DNA of 64,000 bases from Callorhinus ursinus (taxonomy: Eukaryota; Chordata; Mammalia; Carnivora; Otariidae). Numbering within the stretch: position 1 is the first letter of the stretch; each line of letters opens with the position of its first letter. The stretch spans positions 948,429 to 1,012,428 of the forward strand of contig NW_020313157.1 of the NCBI RefSeq assembly GCF_003265705.1, read 5' to 3'. Under the pieces are notes generated by a model, which saw only the letters and a list, made by a program, of their open reading frames with translations, was not told where the DNA came from and searched no databases. This document shows, one piece after another, positions 42,946 through 55,005 of this stretch. The translations under genes were made by a program, and so were the position numbers.

Positions 42946-44185
42946 TGTTGAACTCATCATCACTTTCTTAAAACAGTAACCCAGCCCACAGGAAAAATTT
43001 GTTTTTAATGGAGAAGTTAATGAACACACAACAGAAGGCAGTCTGGCTATTTATTAGCTTTTCTAACCATTTTGAACTTCCATTAATTACTCAGTATGAC
43101 TGGTGTAACAGAATATATGAGTGTGTGTGTATGTATTTTTGTGTTTATGAAAAATGCATATAAAGGGTTTAACACAGAGCCTGGATTTGTAAGTCACTAA
43201 TACATATGCCCAATCACAATCTTCACTAACTGGCTTCTAAGCAAGCAATAGTGTGTCCTCCTGTAGCCAGGCTCAAGAGTCTACAGACTTAAATACTGCA
43301 GAACACTTTATGCCTACCTGTGGAAGAAGAGTATTTCTTGGTCTATAGCCACAAACAGCAATTCTGAGCATATGACCTGTCCTAACACCCCACATTGACA
43401 CTGGGGTACTCATCAAGCTTTGTCTGTAAGATGCATACAGTCTTCCCCCAAGGGCTTGCAAAAAGGCATGCCATGGGGAAGAAACCGGCCAACCCCAGAA
43501 AAACACACCAAGAATTTATATTCCAATCTCTCCCCCACCTTTTTTTTTTTTTTTTTAGTAACCTCTGCCAGGACCCCGAACAATGGGAAGCTCTCAACCT
43601 ATTTTGGAGGCTTACAATTTCCCATCAGCTTCCTGTCGGAGAGCTCAAATGGTCCCATCCCCTTATATAAGGTTAACAGCTTTTAAGAAAAAAAGATCAG
43701 CTCTGGTAATAGCAAATATAATGAAAAAGAAGAGTCACTGCCGATAAAGTCAGCCTAAGTCACTCTCTGAGGTCACAGGCCTCGAGGATGCTTAAAGCTT
43801 TATCAATGAGTTCCAGGTTGGGTAGGCCTGGCAGACACTTCAGCTAAAAAGGAGCTTTGCTGGGTACCACACGGGCGTAGCATCATCAAAGGAATACCTC
43901 AAGCAAAACACCCATGCCAGCCTACCTTCTTACCTTGGATGGTTCTTTTTTGTTCTACTGAAATCCATCAATAGTGGCAAGAGACACTGTGTCTCTGTCT
44001 CCCTCCCACCCCCGCCAGTGGACTTTCGGCACATGGTTAGCATCCACGGATATGCAGGCAAGGGAATGCAGTAACATTCTTCTGAGAACCATAGGAATAT
44101 TGTCTCAGCAGCATAACTGATGAATACAGGCAGGTAAACTCCATGCTGCTTATAAAATCCTATTTCTCTACAGAGTTTAGATCTT
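42946..44185. other. Unassigned sequence, 1.2 kb
   Basis: No gene recognised. T17 at 43540-43556. A donor-like CCAAG|GTAAGA occurs on the minus strand near 43934 but its acceptor is poor. Frames of 71-91 codons around 43273-43686 on both strands lack known motifs. Confidence 0.45.
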
Positions 44186-44957
44186 TTATTCCAGTTTTAT
44201 GGAGATAGACACACCACATTGTATAAGTTTAAGGTGTAAAACATAATGATTTGATATATGTATATGTTGTGAAATAAAGACCGCAATAAGTTTAGTTAAT
44301 ATCCACCACCTCACACAGTAACAAATTTTTTCCCCATGATGAGAATTTTTAAAATCTACTCTCTTCGCAATTTTCAAGCATACAATACAATACTGGAGAC
44401 TGCAGGCACCATGTTGTCCATGAGGTTCCAGAGCTTATTCATCTTGTAACTGAAGTGTGTACCATTTGACCACCTTCACCCAATTCCCTTACCCTTTACT
44501 CCTCGCCTCTGGCAACCACGAATCTATTCTCTGTTCCCATGAGTTTGGGTTTTTTTTTCAGATCCACATATAAGTAGGATCTGTCTTATTTCACTTAGCA
44601 TAGTGCCCTCAAGGTCTATCCATGTTGTCCGAAATGGCAGGATTTCCTTCTTTCTAATTGCTGAATGTCACTCTCAGTATATACCAAATCTTCTTTATCC
44701 ATTCATCCATTGATGGGCACTTGGGTTGTTTCCACATCCTGGCTATTGTGAATAATGCTGCAATGAATATGGAGGCTCAGGTATCTCAAGATGATGATTT
44801 TTCCTTCAGATACATATTCAGGAGTGTAATTGCTGGATTATATGGTAGTTCTACTCTTAATTTTTTTGAGGAACCACCATACTGATTTCCAGAGGCTGTA
44901 CCAGTTTATATTCCCACCAACAGTGTATAAGGGCAGATATTTTTTTTCTGGATATCT
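44186..44957 (-). mobile_element. Old L1 (L1M) 3' part, minus orientation
   Basis: Reverse L1 3' UTR ('ttccagttttatggagatag', 'gatttgatatatgtatatg') then the reverse ORF2 end ('atttcacttagcatagtgcc', 'ccattgatgggcacttgggt', 'gtaattgctggattatatgg', 'attcccaccaacagtgtat'). All frames are broken. Confidence 0.88.
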
Positions 44958-45017
44958 TTATAATAGCTGGTCCAAGGCTTCCCAAATCTGTGGTTGTTAT
45001 TGCTGTTCAGATTTTTA

Positions 45018-45228
45018 GCTAGCATGTAATGAGTACTGACCTGTGGCAAGCACATCCTGAAATGGGTTACATGCATCACTTCTACAACAATCCTATGCAG
45101 TAAGTTTTACTATTATCTGTACTTCAGGGAGGAAGAAGGTAAGGTTCAGAAAAACAAAGTAATTTTTGTTCCGGACATATAATTAATAAGTGGTAGATAC
45201 AGTTATCAAATCCAGGTATATCCTAATG
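45018..45228 (-). mobile_element. MIR SINE, minus orientation
   Basis: 'cttctacaacaatcctatgc', 'gtaagttttactattatctg' and 'taataagtggtagatacag' follow reverse MIR. Confidence 0.8.
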
Positions 45229-45705
45229 AAATATTCATCAAACTATGAAATTTCTCTCTTTGAAACCCTAATGGCTTCCCAGACCACTGAAGATGAAATC
45301 CAACTTCCTACAGAGCCCTGTCTGACCCATCCCCTAGTGACCATCCCTATCTACCATTGCTCACTCCACATTAGCCACACTGACCTTCTTACAGCATCTC
45401 AGATGCAGTGGCTATGCCCACCTTCGGGTGTTTGCTTGCTTCCCCCCTGGAAAGCTCCCCCCCATTCTGGTGTGGGTTCCAACCCCAGCTCATCACTGGG
45501 CTGTGCCCCCGACATGTGGTAATGCTCTACCATCTCTCTCTCTTTTCTTTATTGTACTCATTATTTTTTTCACTTACAACATTGATCTTGTTTATTTTTC
45601 TCTCTACATCTACTAGACTCGGCTCCATGAAAGCAAGGTCTTTCACTTGCTTTTTTTCTGTGCTGTATCCTCACCTAGATCAGTAGCTGGCAAATAGTAT
45701 CTGTT
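45229..45705 (+). mobile_element. L2 LINE 3' end
   Basis: 'accctaatggcttcccagac', 'atgaaatccaacttcctaca', 'gagccctgtctgacccatcc', 'actagactcggctccatgaa' and 'ctgtatcctcacctagatca' track the L2 consensus in order. The 110- and 92-codon frames are remnants or by-products, not genes. Confidence 0.88.
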
Positions 45706-45894
45706 CAGTGACAAATGGAGTAACTTAAAGAATGTGATGTCTGAATCTGCTTTTACCCACCTCCCTACACCACTTGCCCTTTTTGGGGGTTATTTCCCCC
45801 CCAAAGAATGTTTCATAATAATAAGGGTTTTTAAAAAACATCTATTTTACCTTCTTACAAGGTTCTGCCTTCCTTTTTCTTAAATATGCATTAA

Positions 45895-45968
45895 ATATCC
45901 ATTTTCTTCTCTTACTACCTCCCATCTCTCCCCCTCTCCTCCCCTGCCTTTCTCTCCCTCCTCCTATT
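45895..45968. repeat. Polypyrimidine tract
   Basis: About 70 bp almost wholly C and T on the plus strand, ending 'cctattcag'. It could form H-DNA-like structure or mimic a splice acceptor; no exon is evident downstream. Confidence 0.6.
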
Positions 45969-46339
45969 CAGTGCACATACGTTTTTTGGCTTTATTCTAT
46001 TTGTCTCTTTACTTTTCCTTATTTTTTCTATTTACCTACCCCTTAACCTCTAATTCTTTCTCAGATCCACAATTTCCAAAGTCTATTTCAATTACTCTGG
46101 CTTGACCTTCTAAATTTCTATCTGCCTTTGCATGTTAGGGTTTCTTTCTCTTTCCTTGTGCATGTACCCCCTCCCAGTATTCCCTGCCCCCCTTCTAATT
46201 TTGTCCATATTAAATGTCTTTCCTGATTTATTTCCAGCCAGGTCGGCAATCAACCAGCTAAATCCAAGTGCAGCCGTCCTCTCCCAACCAAATCCGTATA
46301 TATTCTATAGGGTACATTTAAATGTTTTTATTGAAGTTA
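45969..46339. other. Unassigned sequence
   Basis: Pyrimidine-rich; no gene or clear repeat recognised. Confidence 0.45.
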
Positions 46340-46432
46340 ATGTACACACATAGAGGATCATATATCATAGCTGTTGGGCCAAAAGTCCCTGGGGGATAGA
46401 ACTGCCCCTGGTTGAGGACCATTGCTCTAGAG
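46340..46432 (-). mobile_element. MER5-type hAT end
   Basis: 'aactgcccctggttgaggac' and 'cattgctctagagg' are the reverse start of a MER5A/5B element. Confidence 0.55.
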
Positions 46433-46545
46433 GAAAGTCAACTTGATCATTAACAGGTCAAGAGATATAGATAATCTTCCATTAGGACATCCTTTCCATG
46501 ATATGTTGTCATAAACCCCCCCACCACCACCAATGTCAGGAATAT

Positions 46546-46577
46546 AAACTTGACTACTATTTGTAGTAGTCAAGTTT
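46546..46577. repeat. Perfect 14-bp inverted repeat, 4-nt loop
   Basis: Arms 'aaacttgactacta' (46546-46559) and 'tagtagtcaagttt' (46564-46577) with spacer 'tttg'. Not part of a recognised transposon. Confidence 0.95.
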
Positions 46578-46604
46578 GGTACCCTGCCAGAGATGCTCTT
46601 GCTA

Positions 46605-46830
46605 TCATGAGTGTTAAGAATCAGCTAGTTCTGGCTTCATGTAAAATTTTTGATGCCTACTAGCTGTGATATTTGAACAAATGAGTTAACTCAATAGAAT
46701 TTTAGCTTTGCGGTCTGCGAAGTGCATATATTACAAGTGTTTCCCTCATAGGGCTGTTCTGAGTATTAAAAAAGATCATGTAAGAAAGACACCTCAAGCA
46801 GGACCTTGCATAGAGGGATGTTATGATTAT
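46605..46830 (+). mobile_element. MIR SINE, plus orientation
   Basis: 'actagctgtgatatttgaac', 'cctcatagggctgttctgag' and 'tattaaaaaagatcatgtaa' match MIR order. Confidence 0.75.
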
Positions 46831-48362
46831 CATCAAGCCAGATTATCAGATCATCACCATCGTCAACTTCATCTTTTGAGTACAGTCCCATTAAGAGAAA
46901 AAAAATTCCCTCCAGGAACTGATGAATTGACTAAGCAAATAACATCCTCTCTCTTCTTCTCCCAACACATTTTCTCTCTGCTCACTTCTCTTTTCCTTCT
47001 TTTGGGTATGTGTAGAAGAGAAAGAAGAGGCAAGAGAAAGTAGCAGGAGGGCAAGGATGAAGAAGCATCCCCCATCTCTCTCTGTCAGGGACAGGGAATC
47101 CAAACTGAATAATACATTCAATGAGTTACTTAATTAACTGGGTGAAGGTGAAGCTGAAACAGCTGAGTTAAATAATGAGATGTCAAGCACAGAAGCTTAG
47201 ACCAAGGAGGGATTTGAAAACACTCTTCCTGTCAGAAGAAACCACAGGATTTTTTTCAGGCAGATGACACTAAGGGGTTTAATCTTCCATTTTTGTCCTT
47301 CTGAAAGCAATGGTCTTAAAAAAAAAAAAAAGGTACTGAAATAAGGCCAAATGTAAAATTAGCATTTATGTAGCAGAGGTCATTAAAATGAGTTAGCCCA
47401 GGCCCTTTATAACATTAAGCCAGTACTAAAATGAGAAGAATAAAAAATAAAAAAAATAAAAGGTCTGGTTAAAAGGATCTTAAATGGAGAGGCTGTTGCT
47501 AATAGCAAGGCTATCTCAGAAGGACTAATTAAGCTAGAAATAAATGTGGTTCAAAGGGAAAGGCTATTGTGTGATCCACCTAAATGTCAAATGGCTGACC
47601 ACAAGACTCACCTGCTGTTAATTAAAATCCAGTTGTCATCCCCAGTTAAGGAGCTGTGAGCATCTCTCTCAATGCTCTAAGAAGATTGTAGCCAGACACC
47701 CACCTTCCCCACCCTCATTCATCCTGCCAATTAATGTTGATTTTCATCTACATGTTTCGGGGTCAAAAGACGAAAGCATAACCTACTTTTTGAAACCAAG
47801 ACAGCTGATCCCAACTTAAGTATTTGTGACAGTATGAGTACTTAAAAAATAAAATGTAAATCAAGGTTGACTTTGAAAAATTGTAACCGTTGGTACTCTC
47901 AGAGCAAAAAGTCGTTAAACATCCTCAATTAGACAAGTAACACTGTGTTCCTTCCCATTCATCTTGGACATTACATCAGTGTAGCCTTGCACATTTTATA
48001 TGCTCATGTTCTTTCTGAAGACATTGCTAATAGGATCAGCTTACCTGTTCTCTAGGTCTATAATTGACAAATACAGGCACACTATCACACACTTAGCAAT
48101 TTTTGCCACTTCTGCATGCCACCTGTACTATTTATCCACTACAAATTATCCAGACACGCATATCTATGCATGCATACATATACACACACATTCATTCACT
48201 TTTTAATGTAAACTATCCATGTAATCATAGGTTTAGTATGCAAATTATTTAATACACACCCATACATATCTAAACTTCTTGGAAGTGATGGTTCTATATC
48301 TTCAGAGAAATTCATGTCACATAAGTGCACCCAGCTGTCAGCTCTCATCAAATGGTGCACTT
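46831..48362. other. Unassigned sequence, includes constrained-looking patch
   Basis: No gene recognised. 47440-47690 is complex and motif-like ('gactaattaagctagaaata', 'gctgttaattaaaatccagt'). On the minus strand AGCAG|GTGAGT near 47603-47612 with an AG at about 47680 could bound a 70-nt exon, but the acceptor tract is weak. A12 at 47320-47331. Confidence 0.4.
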
Positions 48363-48378
48363 AAGATGTGTGTATTTC

Positions 48379-48575
48379 CTTTTTTTTTTTAAAGATTTTA
48401 TTTATTTGACAGAGAGAGACACAGCGAGAGAGGGAACATAAGCAGGGACAGTGGGAGAGGGAGAAGCCGGCCTCCTGCGGAGCAGGGAGCCCGATGCAGG
48501 GCTAGATCCCAGGACCCTGGGATCATCACCCGAGCCGAAGGTAGATGCTCAATGACTGAGCCACCCAGGCGCCCC
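48379..48575 (-). mobile_element. Carnivore SINEC, minus orientation
   Basis: Full length; perfect 16-bp target duplication 'aagatgtgtgtatttc' at 48363-48378 and 48576-48591. Confidence 0.96.
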
Positions 48576-48591
48576 AAGATGTGTGTATTTC

Positions 48592-50170
48592 AATAGAAAT
48601 CAATTTTACCTCAAAAAAAAAAATGGACATAGTGAGCTCTTGTTAAAGATCTGCTTCCTAAAGTGTTCAAGGTTGGAGGGTATTAGTGTCAACAACTCAC
48701 TTTGAAATGCATAAAAACCAAAATAAGATGGACTGGTGATGGATAGATGGATAGACTGTGATAAAACAAATATGTTTAAATGTCAATTCCAGTATCTTGC
48801 TGGTTGGTATATCAGTGTTCATGACTCTTTCATCTTTTCTATATTTGAAAAATAACGTAAGATGTTGAAAAAAATACATACCTGAAATTACAACCAAATG
48901 CTTACCCATACACCACAAAAAATAAAATTACACCTATTGGAACATACTCCAGTCTTAGCAGCACCCTGGTGGTCTACAGTGGTCTACAATCAATGAACAC
49001 TTCATGGGAAGGTTGCCAAATTTTGAACAAGATACAAAATATACTTCCGTTACTACTGAGTATACATTCTTAAAAGTGTTCTCCAGAGAGAACAGGGAGC
49101 TGAGCAAGGTATCTAAGCTGTAAGAGGCCAACTGTTAAATTCAACTGATGTCCCAGAACGACATCTGGTCTACTACAATCAGAACCAGAAGATGGGGGAA
49201 CTTTGCCTCATGAACAAAGAAGGGAGTCTGATCAGGCTCCTACATATTTATGTTTAAACAGTGTGACCCACAGATGCCTTTATGAACACTCAGAGACAGG
49301 GCACATCACAGCAACAATTATATTTTTATCGTTGTTGTCAGGTTTACTGATGTTCAGCGTGGGCCTTGAAGAGAAAAAGGTTGAAGATAATCACTACTTT
49401 CAGGAGTAATTGTTTTAAGCTACTCAGTATTACAGAATGTCTAAATGTTTCCTGTGAATATTCTCCTTTTACAGTGAGGCACATTCAACTTTATTCAAAC
49501 ACTACCCCTGCCCTGTGGGACAGGCCTGTCTCTTCATAGTTGAGCTATAGCTTCATCTTCCACCAAATTCCCATCCTCCCTCCAGCTTCATGGAATGGTT
49601 GACCCTTCCCACCACCATGCCTTTGTTTTAGAAGGTGCTGCTTATTTGTATAAAAATTCACTTCACTCACCACATGCCATGGATTCTTAAGATTCCATAT
49701 AGGGGTTAACAATTTCCATTCCTTCCCATTCCTCCATGAATGCACCCATGACCCATGGACTAGGGACTTACTCCAACCCTCTACTATGTTAGGAGTGTTT
49801 GGGGAAGCAAGTGTCCAGTCTTCTCCTTCACCCAATCTACCTCACTGGGGGTAGAAGGACTTTTCTGATAGGTGCACTCCTCTATCTCCCTCTCCTCTCT
49901 TTCTCTGCCTGATACCCTCCAAACAACACATGTTTTTTTTTTTTCACCTCTGTTTCCTAAGCTCACCTAGGACAGGTAAGCACACCGAGGGCAGTGTCCA
50001 GAGTCCCACCTTCTAGAGGCCAGCTTTATGCTCCATCTCTCTGAATCTCATTCCTCTGTGGTAAGAGGTATAGCAATGTCCTCTATACCGCTCAACTAGT
50101 TCCACAGTCTAGATGTGGCTGTAGAGATAAAGGGGGTTGGGTGAGAGCCAATTTCATCTTGGGGAAAAGC
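48592..50170. other. Unassigned sequence, 1.6 kb
   Basis: No gene or clear repeat recognised. T14 near 49931-49944. The 96-codon minus frame at 49545-49835 has no known motif. Confidence 0.45.
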
Positions 50171-50420
50171 AACAGGATAGAAGCACAAACTCTGGAGCCA
50201 GACCATGTAGGTTATATTCCTGGTTCTTTCACATTCCAGATTGGTGGCCTCAATTTGTGCCTCTGTGCCTCAATTTCTTCATCTTTAATTTGGGGAGTAG
50301 GAGTGATAACAGTAGTTTGTTTTCAGGGTTATTAGGATGATTAAGTGGGTCCTTTTTTAGTACAGAGTCCTTCAAATTACACCTGACACACAATAACTGT
50401 TAAATAACTGTCTTCCAAAC
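50171..50420 (+). mobile_element. MIR SINE, nearly complete
   Basis: 'aactctggagccagaccatg', 'gttatattcctggttctttc', 'tgcctcaatttcttcatctt' and 'aggatgattaagtgggtcc' run from the MIR head to the tail. Confidence 0.88.
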
Positions 50421-51039
50421 AAATATAAAAAGCACCATTTTCTAAGGAAGCTTCATGAGTAAATAAACCGAATTCTATACTTTAATTGCCACTGGGATGG
50501 TGTACTTATTTTTCCCTAGGTTGAGAGTCTGTAAGGAAGGAGGAAAATGATGAATCAGCTCCCTCCATCCTCAGTACCCAGCTCCTAGACAAGCACTTCT
50601 CTGTTCTCATGGATCTTCCCTCCTATTCTGAGGAGTGGGCCAGACTTCTAGTGTAGCAAGCCTAGTCCTTCAGTGCTCAATACTAAAGGACACCCAGACA
50701 ACATTTGCTGAACAGAACACAGAACTCACGGGGCATAAATGTTCCATCTGATCTATATCAGAAGATCAGGAGTATTGAAACACTATGCAATTTAAAAACT
50801 AAAAAAAGAAGGAAGAAAAAAAAAAACAGAGTTTTAGACCTTGATGAAATGTTGGTACAGAACTCTAAGACGCACATCGGTGTGACTTCAGAGGAAGGCA
50901 ACACTATAATCAGCAACTAAATTATATGAAGCTGTTTCTTTATTTCTGTAATTTGATTGCACATAAATCAATTTTGATTAGATTCAAAAATTACTGAACA
51001 TGCACCTCAATGAGCTGTCAAGTTTTATCTGATAACATA
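50421..51039. other. Unassigned sequence
   Basis: No gene or clear repeat recognised; an A-rich patch at 50799-50826. Confidence 0.5.
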
Positions 51040-51290
51040 AACTTTACATGGGATCAGTGCTAATTTCTACCTAGAGCCAATGTAAGAATCCTCAACAACA
51101 ATGGCAGACATCATTAAATGCTGCAAATGTAGAAACATAATTAAATTAGCTGATAATCATCATTCTCTTTCTATAGAGGCTCTAATTTAATGCACTTGCA
51201 AATGTAATGAGGCTCGCCGGATTGAAAAATATAGTGGAAATAACAGAAACAAGATTACATTAATTGGAAGAGATACTGATAAGGCAGATT
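51040..51290. other. Candidate conserved non-coding element
   Basis: Repeat-free, AT-rich but complex: 'aacataattaaattagctga', 'taatcatcattctctttcta', 'aatttaatgcacttgcaaat' and 'gtaatgaggctcgccggatt'. Dense TAAT cores suggest homeodomain sites. Constraint is inferred, not shown. Confidence 0.35.
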
Positions 51291-51453
51291 GCTATGCATT
51301 TTTTTTTTTTTTTTGAAAACCACACAGTTCTGAAAACTGTGATGAGACTGGCTTCCACCATGGTTGGAGAGAAATTAGGGAGCATGAGAGTAAGTGGGAA
51401 AAACACAACATAGAATGAGAGAACACTGTCTTAAAGTTCTAACAAAGCAATTT

Positions 51454-51887
51454 ATAGTAGTTTCCCCTTTTCCATGGGGGATCCATTCCAAGACTCCCAC
51501 TGGATGCCTGAAACGATGTATAGTACTCAGCCCTACATATACTTCTTTTCCTGTACACACATACCTATGATAGAGTTTAAATTCTAAATTAGGCACAGAG
51601 ATTAGCAAAACTAATTATAAAATAGAAAAATTATAACAATATAACATAACGAAAGTTATATGCATATTGTTTCTCTCCAAATCTCTAATATATGGGACTC
51701 ACTCTTGTGATGATGTGAGATAAAATGCCTACATGATGAGATGAAGCAAGGGGGACAATGGAGGTATTATGACCTAGTGTTAGGCCACTGATAACCCTCT
51801 GATAAGACCTCAGAAGGAGGATCGATTACTTCTTGATCCCACTGGACTGTGGGTAACTGAAACCACAGATAAGGGGGAATTACTGTG
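51454..51887. mobile_element. Tigger-type (TcMar) DNA transposon fossil
   Basis: Inverted ends 'tagtagtttccccttttcc' and 'agataagggggaattactgt'. The interior 'ggatgcctgaaacgatgtat', 'atacctatgatagagtttaa', 'gatgagatgaagcaaggggg' and 'gggtaactgaaaccacagat' is typical. Non-autonomous, no transposase frame. Confidence 0.8.
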
Positions 51888-52001
51888 GTTGCAGCAGAAA
51901 TACCTTAGAAAGGAAAGGAGCCATAATTTCATATCTCATTTTATAACTGGTAACTTGGTTACAGGAAGATTCTTACTGGGCATGTCTACATACCACCCAT
52001 G

Positions 52002-52035
52002 TATTCATTCATTCATTCATTCATTCATTCATTCA
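52002..52035. repeat. (ATTC)n microsatellite
   Basis: Eight uninterrupted ATTC units. Confidence 0.95.
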
Positions 52036-52103
52036 AATTGTTATTTTTGTTGGCAAGCATCCACTATTACTCAAACTGATGTTCTGGAGTCTTCCCAATT
52101 TAT

Positions 52104-52301
52104 TTTTTTATATTTTTTATTTTGAAAGATTTTATTCATTCATTTGAGAGAGAGAGCACAAGCAGAGGGAGAGGCAGAGGGAGAGGGAGAAGAAGGCTCC
52201 CCGCCGAGCTGGGAGCCTGACATGGGGCTCGATCCCAGGACCTAGAGATCATGACCTGGGCCAAAGGCAGACACTTAACCATCTGAGTCACCCAGTGCCC
52301 C
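52104..52301 (-). mobile_element. Carnivore SINEC, minus orientation
   Basis: Ends 'gtcacccagtgccccc' with a small head deletion; flanks 'cttcccaattta' and 'cttcctaattta' are the diverged target duplication. Confidence 0.94.
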
Positions 52302-52314
52302 CTTCCTAATTTAA

Positions 52315-53379
52315 ACTGACTTGGCTACCTGTACTTCTCACATTAGTACTTAACCCAGCTGCAGTGAAGTAACTGAATGTGAGGTTGTTCTGGAATGTGC
52401 CCCTGCCCCAGTACCCACAGGAGGTAGCTTCTTCAAAGACCAGGGCTGGTCCTTAGGGTCTTTTATGATGGCCAACGTGGTACATGCTCATCAGGTGCTA
52501 AGTAAGATAAAAGAATTTATTAAAAAATTATCTTCATGGGCTTGACATTTGAATAGTGGGAGAGAATCTCCTTTTCTTCTCTTGTCATGGTTTTACAATC
52601 ACCTCTAGGAAATTTTCAGTGACCTCAGGAACATGCCACAAAACTTACCAAACAACAACAACAACAAAAAGACCTATAAAACACATTTCTGTTCACTTTT
52701 ATTTAAAACACTGTTACCATGTGGCAACTTTTGAAATAAAAGATGGTCTTGCAAAAATAATTCAAAGTAAAACTGTCCTAACTCCTAAGGCACAGAACAT
52801 CACTGTGACCAGAACACAAGTGGGTGGAAGGTAAGGTGTTCAGGTCTGTAGAATGCATTGTAAGAGCTCCAGAAGGTCCACAGTTTAGTCACCATCATCA
52901 CTCATTTCTGAGTCTCCTGACAGATATAATAAAGGAAATAGCCCTGCAAAAATCCTGATCTCACCAAAACCAGAAAAATAGCCAAGAATTTCAAGTAGGC
53001 AAGGGACAGGCTTTTTTCTTTCCTTTAAGAATTCAGAAGACAGACTACAAAAGTAGCTTTGTAAAGGAAGGAATGAGACATTTCACTGACCCAAAGTGTC
53101 TTTCCCTGGCTTGCTCTGGAGGAAAGAGAGTAATCATACCAGCCATATGTACTACTTATCTACTACATCACATGCAAGTTGCATTCCTTTGCATAGTTCT
53201 ATTTTTTTTTTTTGCCATTTCCCCCCATATATTCTTTTTCTGTGGTATATAATTGTGAGATGGATCACAGAAAAGAATTTCCACATAGCACTATGCAGCA
53301 TGGAATCATTATCAGCCCCACATGAAACTAACAACCAAACACATTCCTTGTAATTTAGGATTCATTGTCCCTCGTGCTG
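52315..53379. other. Unassigned sequence
   Basis: About 1 kb without recognisable gene. A short (CAA)n at 52653-52668 may be an old retrotransposon tail. Confidence 0.5.
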
Positions 53380-53675
53380 TGGTCTCTGCTCCCCACCTTC
53401 AGCATACCAGACGAGCAAACACCAGCTTTCAAAATTCAGGTCAGCTCTGCTTCCCTTACAAAGGATCCCCTCCCTCTTCTGCCCCAAGATCTCATATTTA
53501 TTAGCTTAATCTGTTTGCGTGTATCTTTTGATCTCTTTGTCCTAGAATGTAAGCTGCTGGGTGGAGGTAGGGATGTGGGGAAGCCTTTGCTAGTTCGCCA
53601 ACATGCTCAGTTCTCATAATACTGCCTGGGACATAGTAGGTGCTTAATAAATACATGTAAGTAGCAGACTGACAA
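53380..53675 (+). mobile_element. L2 LINE 3' end
   Basis: 'tagaatgtaagctgctgggt', 'actgcctgggacatagtagg' and 'tgcttaataaatacatgt' are the L2 terminus. Confidence 0.82.
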
Positions 53676-53825
53676 AAGTCATCAAAAAACACATTTGGTT
53701 AAAGAAGATTTGCTAAAGATGTGGCATTGAAAGAGCTATTTCCATTTAAATAGCTGTCCCTTTTATTTGTTTAAAAATGTTTCCATTTTCTTTTCAGAGT
53801 CTAAAGAAGAGACTATAAGAGACTA

Positions 53826-53873
53826 TAATAAATTTAATTCTCTTATAAGCCTATAAGAGAATTAAATTTATTA
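53826..53873. repeat. Perfect 22-bp inverted repeat, 4-nt loop
   Basis: Left arm 53826-53847 starts 'taataaatttaattc' and ends 'tcttata'; right arm 53852-53873 is its exact reverse complement; spacer 'agcc'. Just before it 'agactataag' is tandemly doubled. It belongs to no transposon I recognise. Confidence 0.97.
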
Positions 53874-54148
53874 ACTAGCATCTTCTGAGAGTCCACTGTG
53901 TTGCCTAACTTGACAGAATAACAGCATGGACAAAAATAACAAAAACTGAATTCCATGTTTGCTCTGTGCCCAGAACTGTGCTGCAGGCTTCAAGCACATC
54001 AGTGGCACTGAGTATCATAATTTTGATTTAAAAAAAGGCAAAAATCCAAGCATGATCTTTCAAAGAGGGAAACTCAGAAGGAGAGACAGGGGCTCATTCA
54101 CTTATTCATTCATCCTTTTTTGTTATTTTATATGTTCCTTTACTTTTT
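53874..54148. other. Unassigned, possible degraded MIR
   Basis: 'tgctctgtgcccagaactgt' faintly resembles reverse MIR; no gene seen. Confidence 0.4.
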
Positions 54149-54245
54149 AGGTATGCTTATGTATGTTATGTATGTGTATTTATATGTTATGCATGTTTTA
54201 TGTGCATTTATGTATGTTTATATATAAACATATGTTTATATGTTC
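54149..54245. repeat. Degenerate TATG/TTTATG repeat
   Basis: Imperfect reiterations of 'tatgtatgtt' type units with self-complementary 'tatataaacatatgtttata'. Confidence 0.85.
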
Positions 54246-54286
54246 ATTTACTTTTTCACCCCTTCATTCAAAAAATTCCTTAAAGG

Positions 54287-54473
54287 GGGCACCTGGATGG
54301 CTAAGTCAGTTAAGCATCTGACTCTTGATTTTGGCCCAGCTCATGATCTCAGGGTTGTGAGATCAAGCCCCACATCAGGCTCAGCACCAGGCATGGAGCC
54401 TGCTTGAGATTCCCTCTCTCCCTCTGCCACTACCCCCACCCTTGTTCTCTCTCTCCTCCTCTGTCTAAAAAAA
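54287..54473 (+). mobile_element. Older carnivore SINEC
   Basis: 'gggcacctggatggctaagt', 'gcatctgactcttgatttt' and 'ggctcagcaccaggcatgg' mark an old subfamily. Flanks 'aaaaattccttaaagg' and 'aaaaatcccttaaggg' are the diverged target duplication. Confidence 0.93.
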
Positions 54474-54494
54474 AAAAAAAAAATCCCTTAAGGG

Positions 54495-55005
54495 ATGCCT
54501 AGAATATGCCAGTGACTCAGTGAAAGATTAAAATGTTCCACAACTGTTCCCTTTCTACCCAGACACCCGCTCAAACCAATTTATCAGTCTCAGATCTTTT
54601 AATGGTCTGAAAATGAGGCAAGCACCTGTGGCTGATGTGAACTTTGCAACACTATGTAGCTCCTTTGTGTGACAACTTTTTCTGAGTTCATTTTTACTCA
54701 GCCCTTCAGTTGTTTGTTTGTTTTTTTTTAATCAATACATTCACAGTAAATGAGTGCCCATCTTCTTTGTTAAGTATCCCTCAAGATGTTTTATCTGATC
54801 TGTGTGTTCTTCGAACTGGTATGAGCTTTCCCAGAGGTCAGCACATGTCCTCGGACTGGCCAACAAGAGCACAGAGTCCATCTAACTTCAGTGATGAGCA
54901 CAGAAGTGGATTTATTCCTTAAGCCAGGTAATCAGAGCTAATAAGCATTAGTAGCCCAGGTCTTCTGAGGTTTGCTCGGTTTGCACTGAGGTTGATATAT
55001 AGGTA
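54495..55005. other. Unassigned sequence
   Basis: No gene or clear repeat recognised. Confidence 0.5.

Noticed and set aside
43920..43960. Minus-strand donor CCAAG|GTAAGA
   Set aside because: The only AG upstream gives a 24-nt segment after a poor tract.
44658..44885. 75-codon frame in the L1M region
   Set aside because: Antisense of decayed L1 ORF2 end, not a gene.
47600..47680. Minus-strand exon with AGCAG|GTGAGT
   Set aside because: Acceptor tract is purine-interrupted and no frame looks conserved; noted only in the regional entry.
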